A stretch of 64,000 nt of DNA, taken from assembly GCA_902362375.1 (NCBI GenBank), contig CABIVS010000005.1, positions 62,001-126,000 on the forward strand, in the 5' to 3' direction. Origin of the DNA: Bacteroidaceae bacterium (GTDB lineage: Bacteria; Bacteroidota; Bacteroidia; Bacteroidales; Bacteroidaceae). The notes below the pieces were generated by a model that was not told the origin of the DNA, searched no databases, and worked only from the letters and a program-made list of their open reading frames with translations. The translations under genes were made by a program, and so were the position numbers. Every line of letters begins with the position of its first letter. Position 1 is the first letter of the stretch. Below, piece after piece: positions 18,928-29,300 of the stretch.

Positions 18928-18962
18928 AATGCTGAGTGTTTTAGGAAATAATGTAATGAACA

Positions 18963-18970
18963 CAAAGATA
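18963..18970 (-). promoter_or_regulatory. -7 element for the sulfatase gene
   Basis: Minus-strand TATCTTTG (perfect TAnnTTTG) 35 bases upstream of the chosen ATG, supporting that start. The -33 position is poor. Three GTAC tetramers lie farther upstream. Confidence 0.5.
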
Positions 18971-19001
18971 AGCGATTGGAAGAAAAAGAATGAGTAGGAA
19001 T

Positions 19002-19026
19002 GTACAAGTGAAGTACAAAATAGTAC
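19002..19026. promoter_or_regulatory. Phased GTAC repeats, possible activator site
   Basis: GTAC occurs at 19002-19005, 19013-19016 and 19023-19026, spaced 11 and 10 bases, about one helical turn, some 30-60 bases upstream of the sulfatase -7 element. This position suits binding by the AraC domain of the neighbouring hybrid sensor, but the SusC promoter lacks the same motif. Confidence 0.3.
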
Positions 19027-19080
19027 ACTTAAGAAGTTACCTTTTTTATTCGGGCGAAGATGTCCGGACTAAGAAACCGT

Positions 19081-19186
19081 TTATATTATAAATTTAGGCA
19101 CGGATCACACGGATGAACGCTGTAGTTTTCATACTCATCGTTTTTTTAATCCGTGAAATCCGTGTGATCCGTGCCTAATAATATAA
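19081..19186. repeat. REP-like intergenic palindrome
   Basis: A perfect 21-bp inverted repeat (19094-19114 against 19158-19178, core GGCACGGATCACACGGAT) encloses 43 bases. An outer 9-bp pair (TTATATTAT at 19081-19089 against 19178-19186) extends the symmetry. ATCCGTG is repeated directly three times in the right half. There is no coding potential. From general knowledge such 'ATCCGTG' elements are scattered in Bacteroides intergenic DNA; copy number here cannot be checked. Confidence 0.8.
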
Positions 19187-19220
19187 GATTATTTTGCAAG
19201 AGTGCTTGTACAGTTGCCTG

Positions 19221-22200
19221 CTAATCTGTTTCTTCCCCGTCTCCTTCTTCTCCGCTCTCTTCTCCTTTACGGTAAGCCAGCGGACTGACGTGATAAATCT
19301 CCTTGAAACATTTACTGAAATAGCGGGAGGAGGAGAACCCGATCCGGTCGGAAATCTCCGTGATATTCAGCTCCGGGTTATTCCTTAACATGACAGCACC
19401 CTTTTTGAGACGTATGCTTAGGATGAAATCATTCGGAGTCTGACCTGTCACAGCTTTCAGTTTGGTGAATAGGTTCGTACGTGCCATACCCATTTCGCGA
19501 GCGAAGATATTGACGTTGAAATCCGTATTGTCCAGATGACGTTCGATAATAGCCATCGCACGGTCGAGCATCTCCTTATCCATCGGGTTGGTAGCCAACA
19601 TTTGGGCAAAAGCCTGTGGTTGTTTGCTGAACTTCTCTTGCAGTAGTCGGCGGGAGTTAACCAAATTATTGCAGCGGGAAATCAGAAGATTGGTATTAAA
19701 CGGTTTCGTGATATAATCATCCGCACCAATCTTCAAACCTTCGATATTGTGCTCTATGGCAGTACGCGCAGTTAATAATACCACCGGAATATGGCAGGTA
19801 TTAAAGTCCGTCTTGATCTGTTTGCAAAGTTCCGTACCCGACATACGTGGCATCACGACATCACTTAAAATGATGCTTGGCATATCCTTCTGTATCATCT
19901 CTAATGCTTCTACTCCATCGGAAGCCGTACTGACCTGATAGAATGTTTCGAAAATACCGACTAACATCTGCTTGATAGACTCATTGTCTTCCACTATCAA
20001 CATTTTGGCGTCTTCGATACGCTTGTTATCTTCTTCTTTCCATTCCGAATCAGGGATTACTTCTACTGAAGGAACAATAGTTTCTGTCTGTTGGAGGGTT
20101 TCCGTATCATCCTTTGCTATTTGCTCTTCTGTAAAGTGTTCCTTGCCTAGTTTGAGGGTAATGATGAAACTGCTTCCTTTGCCCGGTTCGCTTTCCACCC
20201 GGATTGTGCCGTGATGAAGTTCCACAATACCTTTCGTCAGTGCCAGTCCGATGCCTGTACCGGCTCCGGTATTCAGCGAGTTGAGATGTTCGGTCTGATA
20301 AAAGCGGTCGAATATCTTATCAATTTCGGCAGCGGCGATACCTGTGCCGGTATCTTTTATTTCAATGATGACATGGTCTTTCTCCTGCGATACATTAATC
20401 GAAATCGTATCTTCGGCCTTGGTATGTTTTACTGCATTAGACAGCAGGTTGTTTATCACTTTCTGCATCTGTTTTTGGTCATACCACACTTCAATGTCAT
20501 CCTTCTGTTTGTTGAACTTGAAGTTGATTTGTTTGCTGCTGGCGTATTCGAGGAAGAGCAGATAATTCTCATACAGGAAGTTAACCAGGTTGTGCTGGCT
20601 TACTTTGATCTTCATGTGACCCTGTTCCTGTTTACGGAAATCAAGTAGTTCCGTAATCAGTTCCCGTAATTGGAGACTGTTCTTGTAGATTCCCAACACC
20701 TTATTATATATATTAGGCGTAAATGTCTGCACCTGCAACAAAGTTTCCACTTGTCCCACGATCAGCGTTAACGGTGTGCGGAATTCGTGTGAGATGTTAG
20801 TGAAGAAACGGAGTTTCGACTGGTTCAATGCTTCAAGGTCTTCAATATGCTTCTTCTCGTACTTCAAAGACTCACGGAGTTTGATGCGCGAATTATAGTT
20901 CTGAATAAGATACCATAACAGGCTGATAGTGACAATGGTATAAATCAGGTAAGCCCACCATGTCTCATACCATGAAGGGAGTACGATAATCAGCAGTCTG
21001 GCCTCTTTTATTCCTTCCTTTTGTGATTTGATGACAAGGGTATATTTACCCGGATTCAGGTTTGTATAAGTAATCAGCGTTTGCTTCCGGTAAGTATGGT
21101 TCCATTCGTCCGAGAAACCCTCCAGGCGATAGAGAATCTCATCTCTGTTGGCAGGGATGAAGTTGGAAGTGGCATATTCGATGCTAAACATTGATTGATT
21201 CGCTTTCAGACTGATTTCCGGAGTGTGACAGATTGACTGTTCCAGGATGCCGCTTTCATCTCCCGGAACTACTTCTTTTCCGTTGACAAGCAGGCGGGAA
21301 AGAATGATATTATATGATTTGGGAGTGAAGTGTAGCTTCTTTTCCCAGAAAGAAATCATTCCCTGAATACCACCAAGGAACACTTCTCCGTCATGTGTCA
21401 CAAATAGTGCGTTTTCATTAACGGCGGTTAGCGGGAATCCGTTTTCCGTACCGTAATTATAGAATTTCTTGCTTGGATAGTCAAACTGTGAGAACCCTTG
21501 ATTGGTAATCAGCAATAAGTCGCCTTTCTGTATGGATGATTCGCATACTTCGTAGATGCAGTCGCTGGATAAACCATCTGTTTGTACATCGAAGTTTTCA
21601 AAGTCATCACTTGCCTTACGGTAACGGTCGAGACCGCTTCCGGAGGTGCAGAACCACAGATTACCATTACTGTCCTGCATGATACTGTTGATATTATTGT
21701 TGCTAAGACTGTTCGGATTAGCGGGATTGTGCGGATAATTAGTAAGTTTACCGCTGTCGAACCGGTAAGAATAAACACCCTCCCCGGTAGCCGCAATCCA
21801 CAATGTACCGTCTTTGTCGATGCAAAGACTGGCTACCATGCCAATGCCTCTTCCTTCTTTGGTTTCTTTAAAGAGTTGTTGGCAAGCACCTGTTGCCGGA
21901 TTGAAAAGACAGACACCGTTTTGTGTGGCGACAACCAGCTTGTCCTTATAAGGTACAATGTCTCGGACGATATCCGAAGGTAGCGAAGTTGGGTCTCCCG
22001 CTTTCATCCGGTAGACTGTGAAACGGTTGGTACGCAGGTCGAGTTTGTTCAATCCTCCCAAGTGTGTACCTATCCACATAATTTCATTAGTCCGGTCGTA
22101 ATAGATTGCTTTGACGTTGTTATGGGAAATACTATTTTTGCCCTCTTCGTGGCGATACCACCGATAGGTATTATTTTTCCGGTCGTACACATTCACGCCA

Positions 22201-23279
22201 CCGCCTTCTGTACAGATCCATAAGTTTCCGTCTTTGTCCTCAGTCATTCTGCCGACAATCGGGCTACTTAAACCTTCTTTTTCTGTATCTCCCGTCTTGT
22301 AGCGGGTATAGATTTCATATTCCGGATTGAAATAGTTGACTCCTCCGAAATAAGTGCCCAGCCAAATTGTTCCTTGTTCATCTTTGACGATGCACCAGAT
22401 AGAGGAGTGGGTGAGACCGTCGGGTTTGTTCGCGTTGGCAGTGTAAAGTTGGAATTTGCCTGTGCTCTTTTCATAGCGATTTAACCCGTGAAAGGTTCCT
22501 ATCCATAAGTTGCCTGCGTTGTCCTCGCTACAACTTCTTACGAAGTTGGAGCAAAGGCTGTTCGGGTTTCCGGGTTCGTGGTGGAGGTTTTCGATGCTTC
22601 CGTCTTTCTTTACGTGGTAAAGTCCTTCTTCCCAACTGCCTATCCATAATTCTTTGGAAGAATCTTCGTAGATGCTGGCAATATTACCTCTTGTGACAGG
22701 TTGGGAAATTTTCTTATCGTCGGACAGGCAGTAAAGTCCGTTACTGGTAGTTCCCATCCACAGATTTTTCTTTTCGTCCAAGTGGAGGCAGGAGAGGGTG
22801 ATATCTTTTCCGGCAAGATGATAGTAGAGATCGAAGTTTCCCGTACTTTCATTATATACAAATACTTCTTCTCTTTTCCCGATATATAATTTCTCATTGA
22901 AATAAATAGCATCCACATTGCCTTGCAGCAACGTTTTGAATCTTTGTGTGGTCAGATCGAATTCTGCCACCCCGTCCGTACAGAGCAGGTATACCTTTCC
23001 GTTTTTGTTTCCGGTGATGCGCAGCACTGTATTGCTGAACAAGCTGTTCGGATCGTTTTTATTAAGTTTGAAACTTTTGATATCGTTACCGTTATACCGG
23101 TTCAGTCCTTCACGAGTGCCGATCCATATAATTCCCTGTTCATCAATATAAAGGCTATTGACAGAAAATTGGGAGAGTCCGTCGTCCGTGGTCAAGTGGC
23201 TAAAAGTGATGTTTTGACCTTGTGTGCGGACTCCAGCTACGCTTAAAAATAGCAGAAATAAAAGAATTACTTTTCTCAC
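19221..23279 (-). CDS. Hybrid two-component system sensor-regulator (HTCS)
   Basis: 1352 residues joining a sensor kinase and a transcription factor in one chain. Order: signal peptide (1-22), periplasmic two-blade beta-propeller repeats (about 25-700; repeated GxIWIGT and GNLWxG motifs), Y_Y_Y domain (about 705-765), membrane helix (about 775-793), HisKA with phospho-acceptor His831 (NISHEFRTPL), HATPase (N box NNLLSNAVKH; GTGTGIGLAL), receiver domain with phospho-acceptor Asp1140 (ILSDVVMPRMSG), and a C-terminal AraC-type helix-turn-helix (about 1245-1340). Such regulators bind an oligosaccharide released from their glycan and activate nearby sus genes. Here the likely ligand is an unsaturated chondroitin oligosaccharide. 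Confidence 0.95.
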   Translation of the reverse strand: MRKVILLFLLFLSVAGVRTQGQNITFSHLTTDDGLSQFSVNSLYIDEQGIIWIGTREGLNRYNGNDIKSFKLNKNDPNSLFSNTVLRITGNKNGKVYLLCTDGVAEFDLTTQRFKTLLQGNVDAIYFNEKLYIGKREEVFVYNESTGNFDLYYHLAGKDITLSCLHLDEKKNLWMGTTSNGLYCLSDDKKISQPVTRGNIASIYEDSSKELWIGSWEEGLYHVKKDGSIENLHHEPGNPNSLCSNFVRSCSEDNAGNLWIGTFHGLNRYEKSTGKFQLYTANANKPDGLTHSSIWCIVKDEQGTIWLGTYFGGVNYFNPEYEIYTRYKTGDTEKEGLSSPIVGRMTEDKDGNLWICTEGGGVNVYDRKNNTYRWYRHEEGKNSISHNNVKAIYYDRTNEIMWIGTHLGGLNKLDLRTNRFTVYRMKAGDPTSLPSDIVRDIVPYKDKLVVATQNGVCLFNPATGACQQLFKETKEGRGIGMVASLCIDKDGTLWIAATGEGVYSYRFDSGKLTNYPHNPANPNSLSNNNINSIMQDSNGNLWFCTSGSGLDRYRKASDDFENFDVQTDGLSSDCIYEVCESSIQKGDLLLITNQGFSQFDYPSKKFYNYGTENGFPLTAVNENALFVTHDGEVFLGGIQGMISFWEKKLHFTPKSYNIILSRLLVNGKEVVPGDESGILEQSICHTPEISLKANQSMFSIEYATSNFIPANRDEILYRLEGFSDEWNHTYRKQTLITYTNLNPGKYTLVIKSQKEGIKEARLLIIVLPSWYETWWAYLIYTIVTISLLWYLIQNYNSRIKLRESLKYEKKHIEDLEALNQSKLRFFTNISHEFRTPLTLIVGQVETLLQVQTFTPNIYNKVLGIYKNSLQLRELITELLDFRKQEQGHMKIKVSQHNLVNFLYENYLLFLEYASSKQINFKFNKQKDDIEVWYDQKQMQKVINNLLSNAVKHTKAEDTISINVSQEKDHVIIEIKDTGTGIAAAEIDKIFDRFYQTEHLNSLNTGAGTGIGLALTKGIVELHHGTIRVESEPGKGSSFIITLKLGKEHFTEEQIAKDDTETLQQTETIVPSVEVIPDSEWKEEDNKRIEDAKMLIVEDNESIKQMLVGIFETFYQVSTASDGVEALEMIQKDMPSIILSDVVMPRMSGTELCKQIKTDFNTCHIPVVLLTARTAIEHNIEGLKIGADDYITKPFNTNLLISRCNNLVNSRRLLQEKFSKQPQAFAQMLATNPMDKEMLDRAMAIIERHLDNTDFNVNIFAREMGMARTNLFTKLKAVTGQTPNDFILSIRLKKGAVMLRNNPELNITEISDRIGFSSSRYFSKCFKEIYHVSPLAYRKGEESGEEGDGEETD

Positions 23280-23310
23280 TAATTTATTTTTTAAGGTGTT
23301 TACATCTATG

Positions 23311-23318
23311 CAAATATA
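23311..23318 (-). promoter_or_regulatory. -7 element for the HTCS gene
   Basis: Minus-strand TATATTTG (perfect TAnnTTTG) 31 bases upstream of the ATG. There is no clear -33 element. Confidence 0.5.
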
Positions 23319-23370
23319 TTGTTTTTATTCGATTTCTGTGAACCTTATTAGAAGAAAGTAACTATAAAGT

Positions 23371-23410
23371 ACCGGGAGAGAATCCTATTTAACAGAATTA
23401 CTCTCCCGGT
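23371..23410 (-). terminator. Terminator of the large second glycan operon
   Basis: A 10-bp stem (ACCGGGAGAG against CTCTCCCGGT) with a 20-base loop, just after the stop of the EEP-domain gene on the minus strand, followed by ACTTTATAGTTACTTTC. Confidence 0.65.
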
Positions 23411-23450
23411 TTCTAACCTGACTAACCTCTTATATATATAGTGCCCATGA

Positions 23451-24518
23451 CTATTTAATGTAGAATGTGACCAATACTCCTTTATGATCGCTTGGCCATT
23501 GATTGTTTACGGGTGGAATAATCGGATCCTTGGTTTGTTCTTCTATTCTTTGCCCGCGTACGATAGAGCCTGTCGGACCTACTATCTGCGCGTTTTTCAC
23601 TTGCAAGTCCTTATTCGGATAATAATAAACGAAATCAATCCGTTCACGTTCATCTGCTTCCGGTGCCCATGAGAGGTTTGCCGGTGCGATTGCTTTGTTG
23701 TCGGCGGGAAAAGTGAACCCCGGATATTTAACCGGGTCGGGATGCATCACCCGATAGGCATCTTTATATCCTCTTTGAATCAGCAATTTGGAAGTTCCCC
23801 AATTAACGATACATCCCCGATGATCGAATAAATCTTTTGTATCGTTCTGCCAATCCAGATAAGAAGGTTCGTTCAGATCTCCGGCAAAGAAAACAAATGC
23901 GCCTTGCTCCAGTTCTTTGGCAGCATCGTTGATAAAAGCCTGGGCAGATTCTATACGGTCTGATTCTTCACATACGGACAGAATTTTGTCCACGTCTGTG
24001 ATAGGAGCCGGAAGTTTATCCCAATTAACACTACCGTCATTGTATCCGCGTGGATAATAGCATGTGTAGTAGCGGTATTCCGAGTGTGCCGGGTAAACAG
24101 CTACCCGTTTTCCGCTTACATCCAGAATAGCTTTGAACATCCATTTATTGATGCGCTCTGTTTCTTTGATCGGGAACTTCGATATGACTGCCCTTCCGTC
24201 TATGCGTGCATCGTAATAGGTAAGTCCTTTATCTTTAAGTCCTTGCATCAGTTTAGGCATCACAGGGTCGTCTTGCGGACCTTTATATAATTCGCAAAAC
24301 GTTGCCACATCTGGCTGTATGGTGGCAATTTGTTCAATTAGGTATTCCGGGGCATGTTCCACTTTGGTACATTCCACCCATAAGTTGAGTTGGAAGAATT
24401 TGAACTCTGTTTTCTTTCCTGTTTTTTCTTCCGGTGCAGATATATCAGTATCGCTTTTGGAACATGCCGTGATAACAGGAAGTATGGCAATAATAATTGT
24501 TAATAACCACTTTTGCAT
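23451..24518 (-). CDS. Endonuclease/exonuclease/phosphatase-fold lipoprotein
   Basis: 355 residues from the ATG at 24518 (MQKWLLTIII, lipobox VITAC). The longer frame runs into the SusD gene and is rejected. The EEP superfamily pattern is present: an early Asn (QLNLW), the metal-binding Glu (FCELY), the D-x-N catalytic motif (FAGDLNEP) and the terminal SDH (WPSDHKGV). These metal-dependent enzymes split phosphodiesters or phosphomonoesters in nucleic acids, lipids or sugars. As a lipoprotein at the end of a SusCD operon it is unlikely to be a nuclease; removal of phosphate or a phosphodiester substituent from the glycan is an inference. It follows the SusD gene by 22 bases. Confidence 0.82.
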   Translation of the reverse strand: MQKWLLTIIIAILPVITACSKSDTDISAPEEKTGKKTEFKFFQLNLWVECTKVEHAPEYLIEQIATIQPDVATFCELYKGPQDDPVMPKLMQGLKDKGLTYYDARIDGRAVISKFPIKETERINKWMFKAILDVSGKRVAVYPAHSEYRYYTCYYPRGYNDGSVNWDKLPAPITDVDKILSVCEESDRIESAQAFINDAAKELEQGAFVFFAGDLNEPSYLDWQNDTKDLFDHRGCIVNWGTSKLLIQRGYKDAYRVMHPDPVKYPGFTFPADNKAIAPANLSWAPEADERERIDFVYYYPNKDLQVKNAQIVGPTGSIVRGQRIEEQTKDPIIPPVNNQWPSDHKGVLVTFYIK

Positions 24519-24540
24519 AATCTGTATTTTTAATAGTTGA

Positions 24541-26313
24541 TTACCATCCCGGATTTTGGCAGTTAGTTCCTGATGCATTTTGCAACCGGATTGCTTCATC
24601 ACCCGGTATGGGATATAATAAGAATTTCTCACTGTATGCTCTTCGGTCACTATCTACAACAAAGCGGGAATAGCTTCCATCCGCATTTGCTTTCATTCCG
24701 GTGACGACCTTGTCTGTCTGATCCAAAATTTTCCAACGGCGCACGTCGAAGAAGCGATGTTCTTCAAAAGCAAGTTCCACACGTCTTTCATTTCTGACTC
24801 GCAGACGGAATTGGTCGCAGGATAATCCGTAAGGAATTCCCGGCATACCTACTCTGGAACGCACTGTATTAACTGCATCTACTGCATCATTAGGTACGGT
24901 TCCGGTAGTTGATGCTTCGTTAGCAGCTTCCGCATAATTCAAATATAATTCGGCCAGACGGAACTCTTTAAAATATCCGTCCAAATTACCGGAACGTCCG
25001 GATTTGTAATGTGAGAACTTACGTGTATAATAACCGGTGCAGGTGTAACGTGCATTGCTCGGATCAAGAGCACAGTTTCCTCCTGTCTTGGTTGAGACTA
25101 ATGTACCCGTCTCCAGATTCAGCTTGGAACCATCATAATAGATAGAAGCTTTAAGACGTGGATCACGGTTTTCATACGGCTTAGCTTGATTGTAGAGATT
25201 CTGGACAGCCGAATTCAGATTGGGCTGCAGGTGATTGGCGTCTTGATAGGGATTTTCAAGATTGAGAAGGGGATAGGCTTCTGTCATATCCGCATTCACA
25301 ACTTCATAAGCATCAAGTAATTCTTGGGACGGACAGGCTCCAGCATCTGTCTGACCATCAGTAGCTGGCAGACCGGCATAATTCCACATATACATCTGTC
25401 CAACTTCCATAATAGTTTCTTTGTCGTTTACTACTGGAAGGTCAGTACGTGAGTAGAAATAAACATCATAAGGAGAGTAACCGGCAGTGGCATTCGGCTG
25501 TTTCTTATAAAGTTCATAGTCGTTTGCCAGGCAGTCGTCCAAAGATTTCTTCGTGATTTCTGCAGCTTCTTTCCAGGTGATTGTTCCGTCATTGTACAGG
25601 GGGCTGGCCGCATAGAGTGCTATTTGCGAACGGATGGCTGCACAGATGGCTTTCGTCATTACATGACGGTAGTTTTCCTTGTCCAATGAACGCCACCCCC
25701 ATTCTTCAACAGTGGGAATGTCGATGGCATCCTGACAATCGGTCAATATTTGACGGGCACATTCGCCGAATGTACCTCTCTTGACTTTGGTATAATCGTA
25801 GTCAGGAGTTGTTATGACAGGAACGCCTCCATAACGCTTTACCAATTGAAGATAATAGAAAGCACGTAATGTTAGTACCTGTGCTTTGAAACTGTTACGT
25901 ATCTCTTCCGAGTAGACACTGGCAGTAGGGATATTGGCAAGGAAGATGTTGCAAGCGCGAATCCCTTGATAATAATGGTTGTAATTTTCCGGATTACCTT
26001 CGATGTTTTCCAATGGATTGCTGAAGGGGGATAATTGTCCTTCATTCCATTTGCGGGTAGCTCCGTTCTGTAGTTCCCAAGCATCTTTTGCTTCGTCCGT
26101 ACAGCCTGCAAGCATGGTATAATTATAGTTCATTCCATAGTTTAGAATCCATCCGTAGCATTGGTTCATATAGGCATACGTTTTGCGATTAGTGGTAAAC
26201 AAATCACTGTAATCTGTACGACCGTCCGGGTGATCCTCAATATCGGCGCATCCGTTCAATGCTGGCAATACAAATAGGGAGAGCACTCCTAATATAAGTT
26301 GTTTCATTTTCAT
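24541..26313 (-). CDS. SusD-family lipoprotein, second pair
   Basis: 590 residues with lipobox ALNGC. Typical SusD/RagB landmarks are LTLRAFYYLQLVKRYGGVPV near 148-167, FRLAELYLNYAEAANEA, RNERRVELAFEEHRFFDVRRW and a final NPGW. It forms the pair with the SusC gene 11 bases upstream in the same operon. Start is Met1 or Met3 (MKMKQ). It is clearly diverged from the other SusD in this operon, so the two pairs are not a very recent duplication. Confidence 0.93.
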   Translation of the reverse strand: MKMKQLILGVLSLFVLPALNGCADIEDHPDGRTDYSDLFTTNRKTYAYMNQCYGWILNYGMNYNYTMLAGCTDEAKDAWELQNGATRKWNEGQLSPFSNPLENIEGNPENYNHYYQGIRACNIFLANIPTASVYSEEIRNSFKAQVLTLRAFYYLQLVKRYGGVPVITTPDYDYTKVKRGTFGECARQILTDCQDAIDIPTVEEWGWRSLDKENYRHVMTKAICAAIRSQIALYAASPLYNDGTITWKEAAEITKKSLDDCLANDYELYKKQPNATAGYSPYDVYFYSRTDLPVVNDKETIMEVGQMYMWNYAGLPATDGQTDAGACPSQELLDAYEVVNADMTEAYPLLNLENPYQDANHLQPNLNSAVQNLYNQAKPYENRDPRLKASIYYDGSKLNLETGTLVSTKTGGNCALDPSNARYTCTGYYTRKFSHYKSGRSGNLDGYFKEFRLAELYLNYAEAANEASTTGTVPNDAVDAVNTVRSRVGMPGIPYGLSCDQFRLRVRNERRVELAFEEHRFFDVRRWKILDQTDKVVTGMKANADGSYSRFVVDSDRRAYSEKFLLYPIPGDEAIRLQNASGTNCQNPGW

Positions 26314-26324
26314 AACTTTAGTCT

Positions 26325-29300
26325 TTAGAAATTCAAGTTAAGTCCGATATTAAATGTTCTGTAAATAGGATATGCGGTATAAGCATATTGTTCAGGGTCC
26401 AGATTGTCAAACTTAAGAGATGAAGTAGTCAGTAGGTTGGCACCGCTGATATAAAATCTCATCTTCTCCAGTTTTAGTTTACTGCTCCAACGTTTTGCCA
26501 ATGTATATCCTAATACTACATTTTTTACTCGCAAATAGTTATTCTTAGAATAGAAGAACTCATTGCTTTGGAGGCTGGAAGAGTTTCCGGTGGTCAGAGC
26601 CGGGTAGGAAATCTCTTCATTGGCAGCATAACGTTCTGCTGTCCATGCATTACGGTGCAGGTCGGTGTACACGCCTTGATAGCTATTGTCGAAGATACCG
26701 CACCCACTATAATAGGCGGCTGTGCCCGACACGCCCTGCAACTGAACATATAAATCAAAGTTCCTATATTCTAATTGGATAGATCCGCCATAGGCGATGG
26801 TCGGTAGCGTTTGTGCTTTATCCATTGGGGCTTGGTCGCGTTCGTCGATATTTCCGTCGTTGTTCAGGTCCTTGTAGATAAAGTCGCCCGGACGGGGAGA
26901 AGCTCCGGAGAATCGGAGTCCGCTCTTGTCTATTTCTTCCTGACTGTTATAATATCCGTTTCCGTTGGAGTAGTCAATGAGATAGCCAAACTGCTGTCCG
27001 GCAGAATAACCGGTCTTACGATATGGATAGTAATATCCGCTGGTTGTACGATTTAACTCTTTGACATCAATCACTTCGTTTTTATTGTATCCCATGTTGC
27101 CTCTGAATGTCATATTTAATCCGCATTTTAGCTTCTTGGTGTAAGATAATTCGACATCGAATCCCTTGTTATTCATCTTACCTAGATTTTCGAAGGGCAG
27201 ATAATTACTGGCAATACCTTGTGCAGAAGAGATACTATTGTCTTGGATAGCCATATTGGTCTGCTTTACGTTCCAGTAGTCAAATGTGAAACTTAATGAA
27301 TTGAGCAGAGTGATATCAATTCCGTAGTTTTGCTGGAAAGACTTTTCATAGTGGATATATGGATTACCTTGCATACCTTCTACTGTTTGAGCTGCATAGT
27401 AGTTACTTAACAAATAGCCTTGCAACTGATAACGTACATCGGTAGCATACAGGAAACGTGTTGCGGATATTTGGTCATTTCCCAGCCAGCCCGCAGACGC
27501 ACGTATTTTGAGGAAAGACAACCAGCCACTGTCTTTCAGGAAACTTTCGTTGGATACCACCCAGGCGGCGGATACCGTCGGAAAGAATTTAAAACGGTTG
27601 CCCGGTTTGAACTGTTCCGTACCGTCATAAGTGAAATCTCCCTGTATATAATACCGTGAACCATAACCATATTTGAGATGTCCCATCAGTGACAAACGGT
27701 CGTATGGAAGATCTCCGTTTTTCATCATATTCTCATTGAAATAGCTGATAAATGCGTCTACTTCATGCTTTTCTCCAAAAGTACGGTTGTAGTTGACAAA
27801 CCCCTGGAAGTTGATAAAATAACGCATATTGGCAGTCTTACTTAGGCTTAGAGGAAGAGTGGTGTGTGTACCGAAAAGCCCGTTGCCATTGGCTGCGTAA
27901 CGTGCATAGTCGGTAGAACCGTAGATTGTACCGTCATAGTTTGCTTCGTAACCTACTATTCCTTTTACGCTTAATCCTTTGGTCAGGAATCCCAGATCCA
28001 AGTTCATTCCATAGGCGACATTCAGGTTGATACCTGTCCGGTGGCTATATCCGGAACGGTTGATAAGTCCGTAAGTAGGGTATTCGTTATATTCTGTGGT
28101 AATTACCTTTCCATCTTCGGTGACAGGTCCCGGTACGGTGGGAGCCATCTGATAGATTGAATTCATAATATCTCCTGTTCCATTATACCCTTGGTTCATC
28201 CGGTCGATAGTGACATTAGTATTGAGGAAACAATTCAGATAACGGTGCAGAGTAACGTCTACATTGGCTAGGATATTGAAACGATGCAATTTGAGCGCGG
28301 GGTTATAGTTGTCGTTCTTCTCTGCGTCAATCAGGCTGTTTTGGTGAAGATAGCCGGCATTAACAAGATACTTAACCCGGTTATTACCTCCGCTGATATT
28401 GATGTTGTAACGTTGCATACTGGCTGCATCATTCATAAAGGTGTCATACCAGTCATGTCCGGGTATAGTCCCATCTGTGAATCCTGCTATTTCATATAAA
28501 GAATAAAGCGAAGTGCCACCATCATTGAGTAGTGCCTGATTACGCATCTGTGCATATTCACCTGTACCTACTGTTTTGGGGCGCTGGGTAGCCTGCTGTA
28601 TAGAGAAGTCCATGTTTACATTTACTTTGGTACGTCCTATTTCTCCTCTTTTGGTAGTAATAAGAATCACTCCGGAGGAAGCCCGGGGACCATATAATGC
28701 TTTAGCTGCGGCATCTTTCAGAATACTGACAGATTCAACAGCATTGGCATCAAGTGTGTTCATGTCGAACAGTGGAGCCGGAATTCCGTCGAGCACGACC
28801 AAAGGTGAATTACCATTTATAGAGTTCAGGCCACGTATATACATCGTTGTTGCATCGTCGGCCGGTGTGCTGGTTGACTGGATAGAGGTCAACCCGGCCA
28901 AACGTCCGGTCAGTGTGGCTGAAAATCCGCTATTGGGCGTTTTTGCCAATTCGTCTCCCTGAACAGTAGAGATAGCTCCGGTATAACTTCCTTTTTTCTC
29001 TTTTTGTAGCATAGCTACTTCGATAGGTGTATCCTGACCGGCGATATCTGATACCAGGCGAAATTCAACCGGTTTGTTCAGAGTGAGTTTCATTGTCTGG
29101 TTCCGGTATCCCGGAATCTTACAAACTGCCATATTGGCTTCTGACGGTATTTCCATGATGAACTTTCCGTCTTTGTCACTGCTTGTGGTGTATTCGGGAT
29201 TGTCCGGAACAGAAATGATTGCACCCTCTAAGGGTTCGTTGCTCTCATTCCGCACCACACCGGATATTACTTCTTGCACTTGTGCCCGGCATACTTCGTT

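Noticed and set aside
19081..19186. Insertion sequence or integrase attachment site
   Set aside because: There is no transposase or integrase and no target duplication was seen. A REP-like non-coding palindrome fits better.
24519..24650. N-terminal extension of the EEP-domain protein
   Set aside because: It lies inside the SusD coding region. The ATG at 24518 gives a normal lipoprotein signal sequence.
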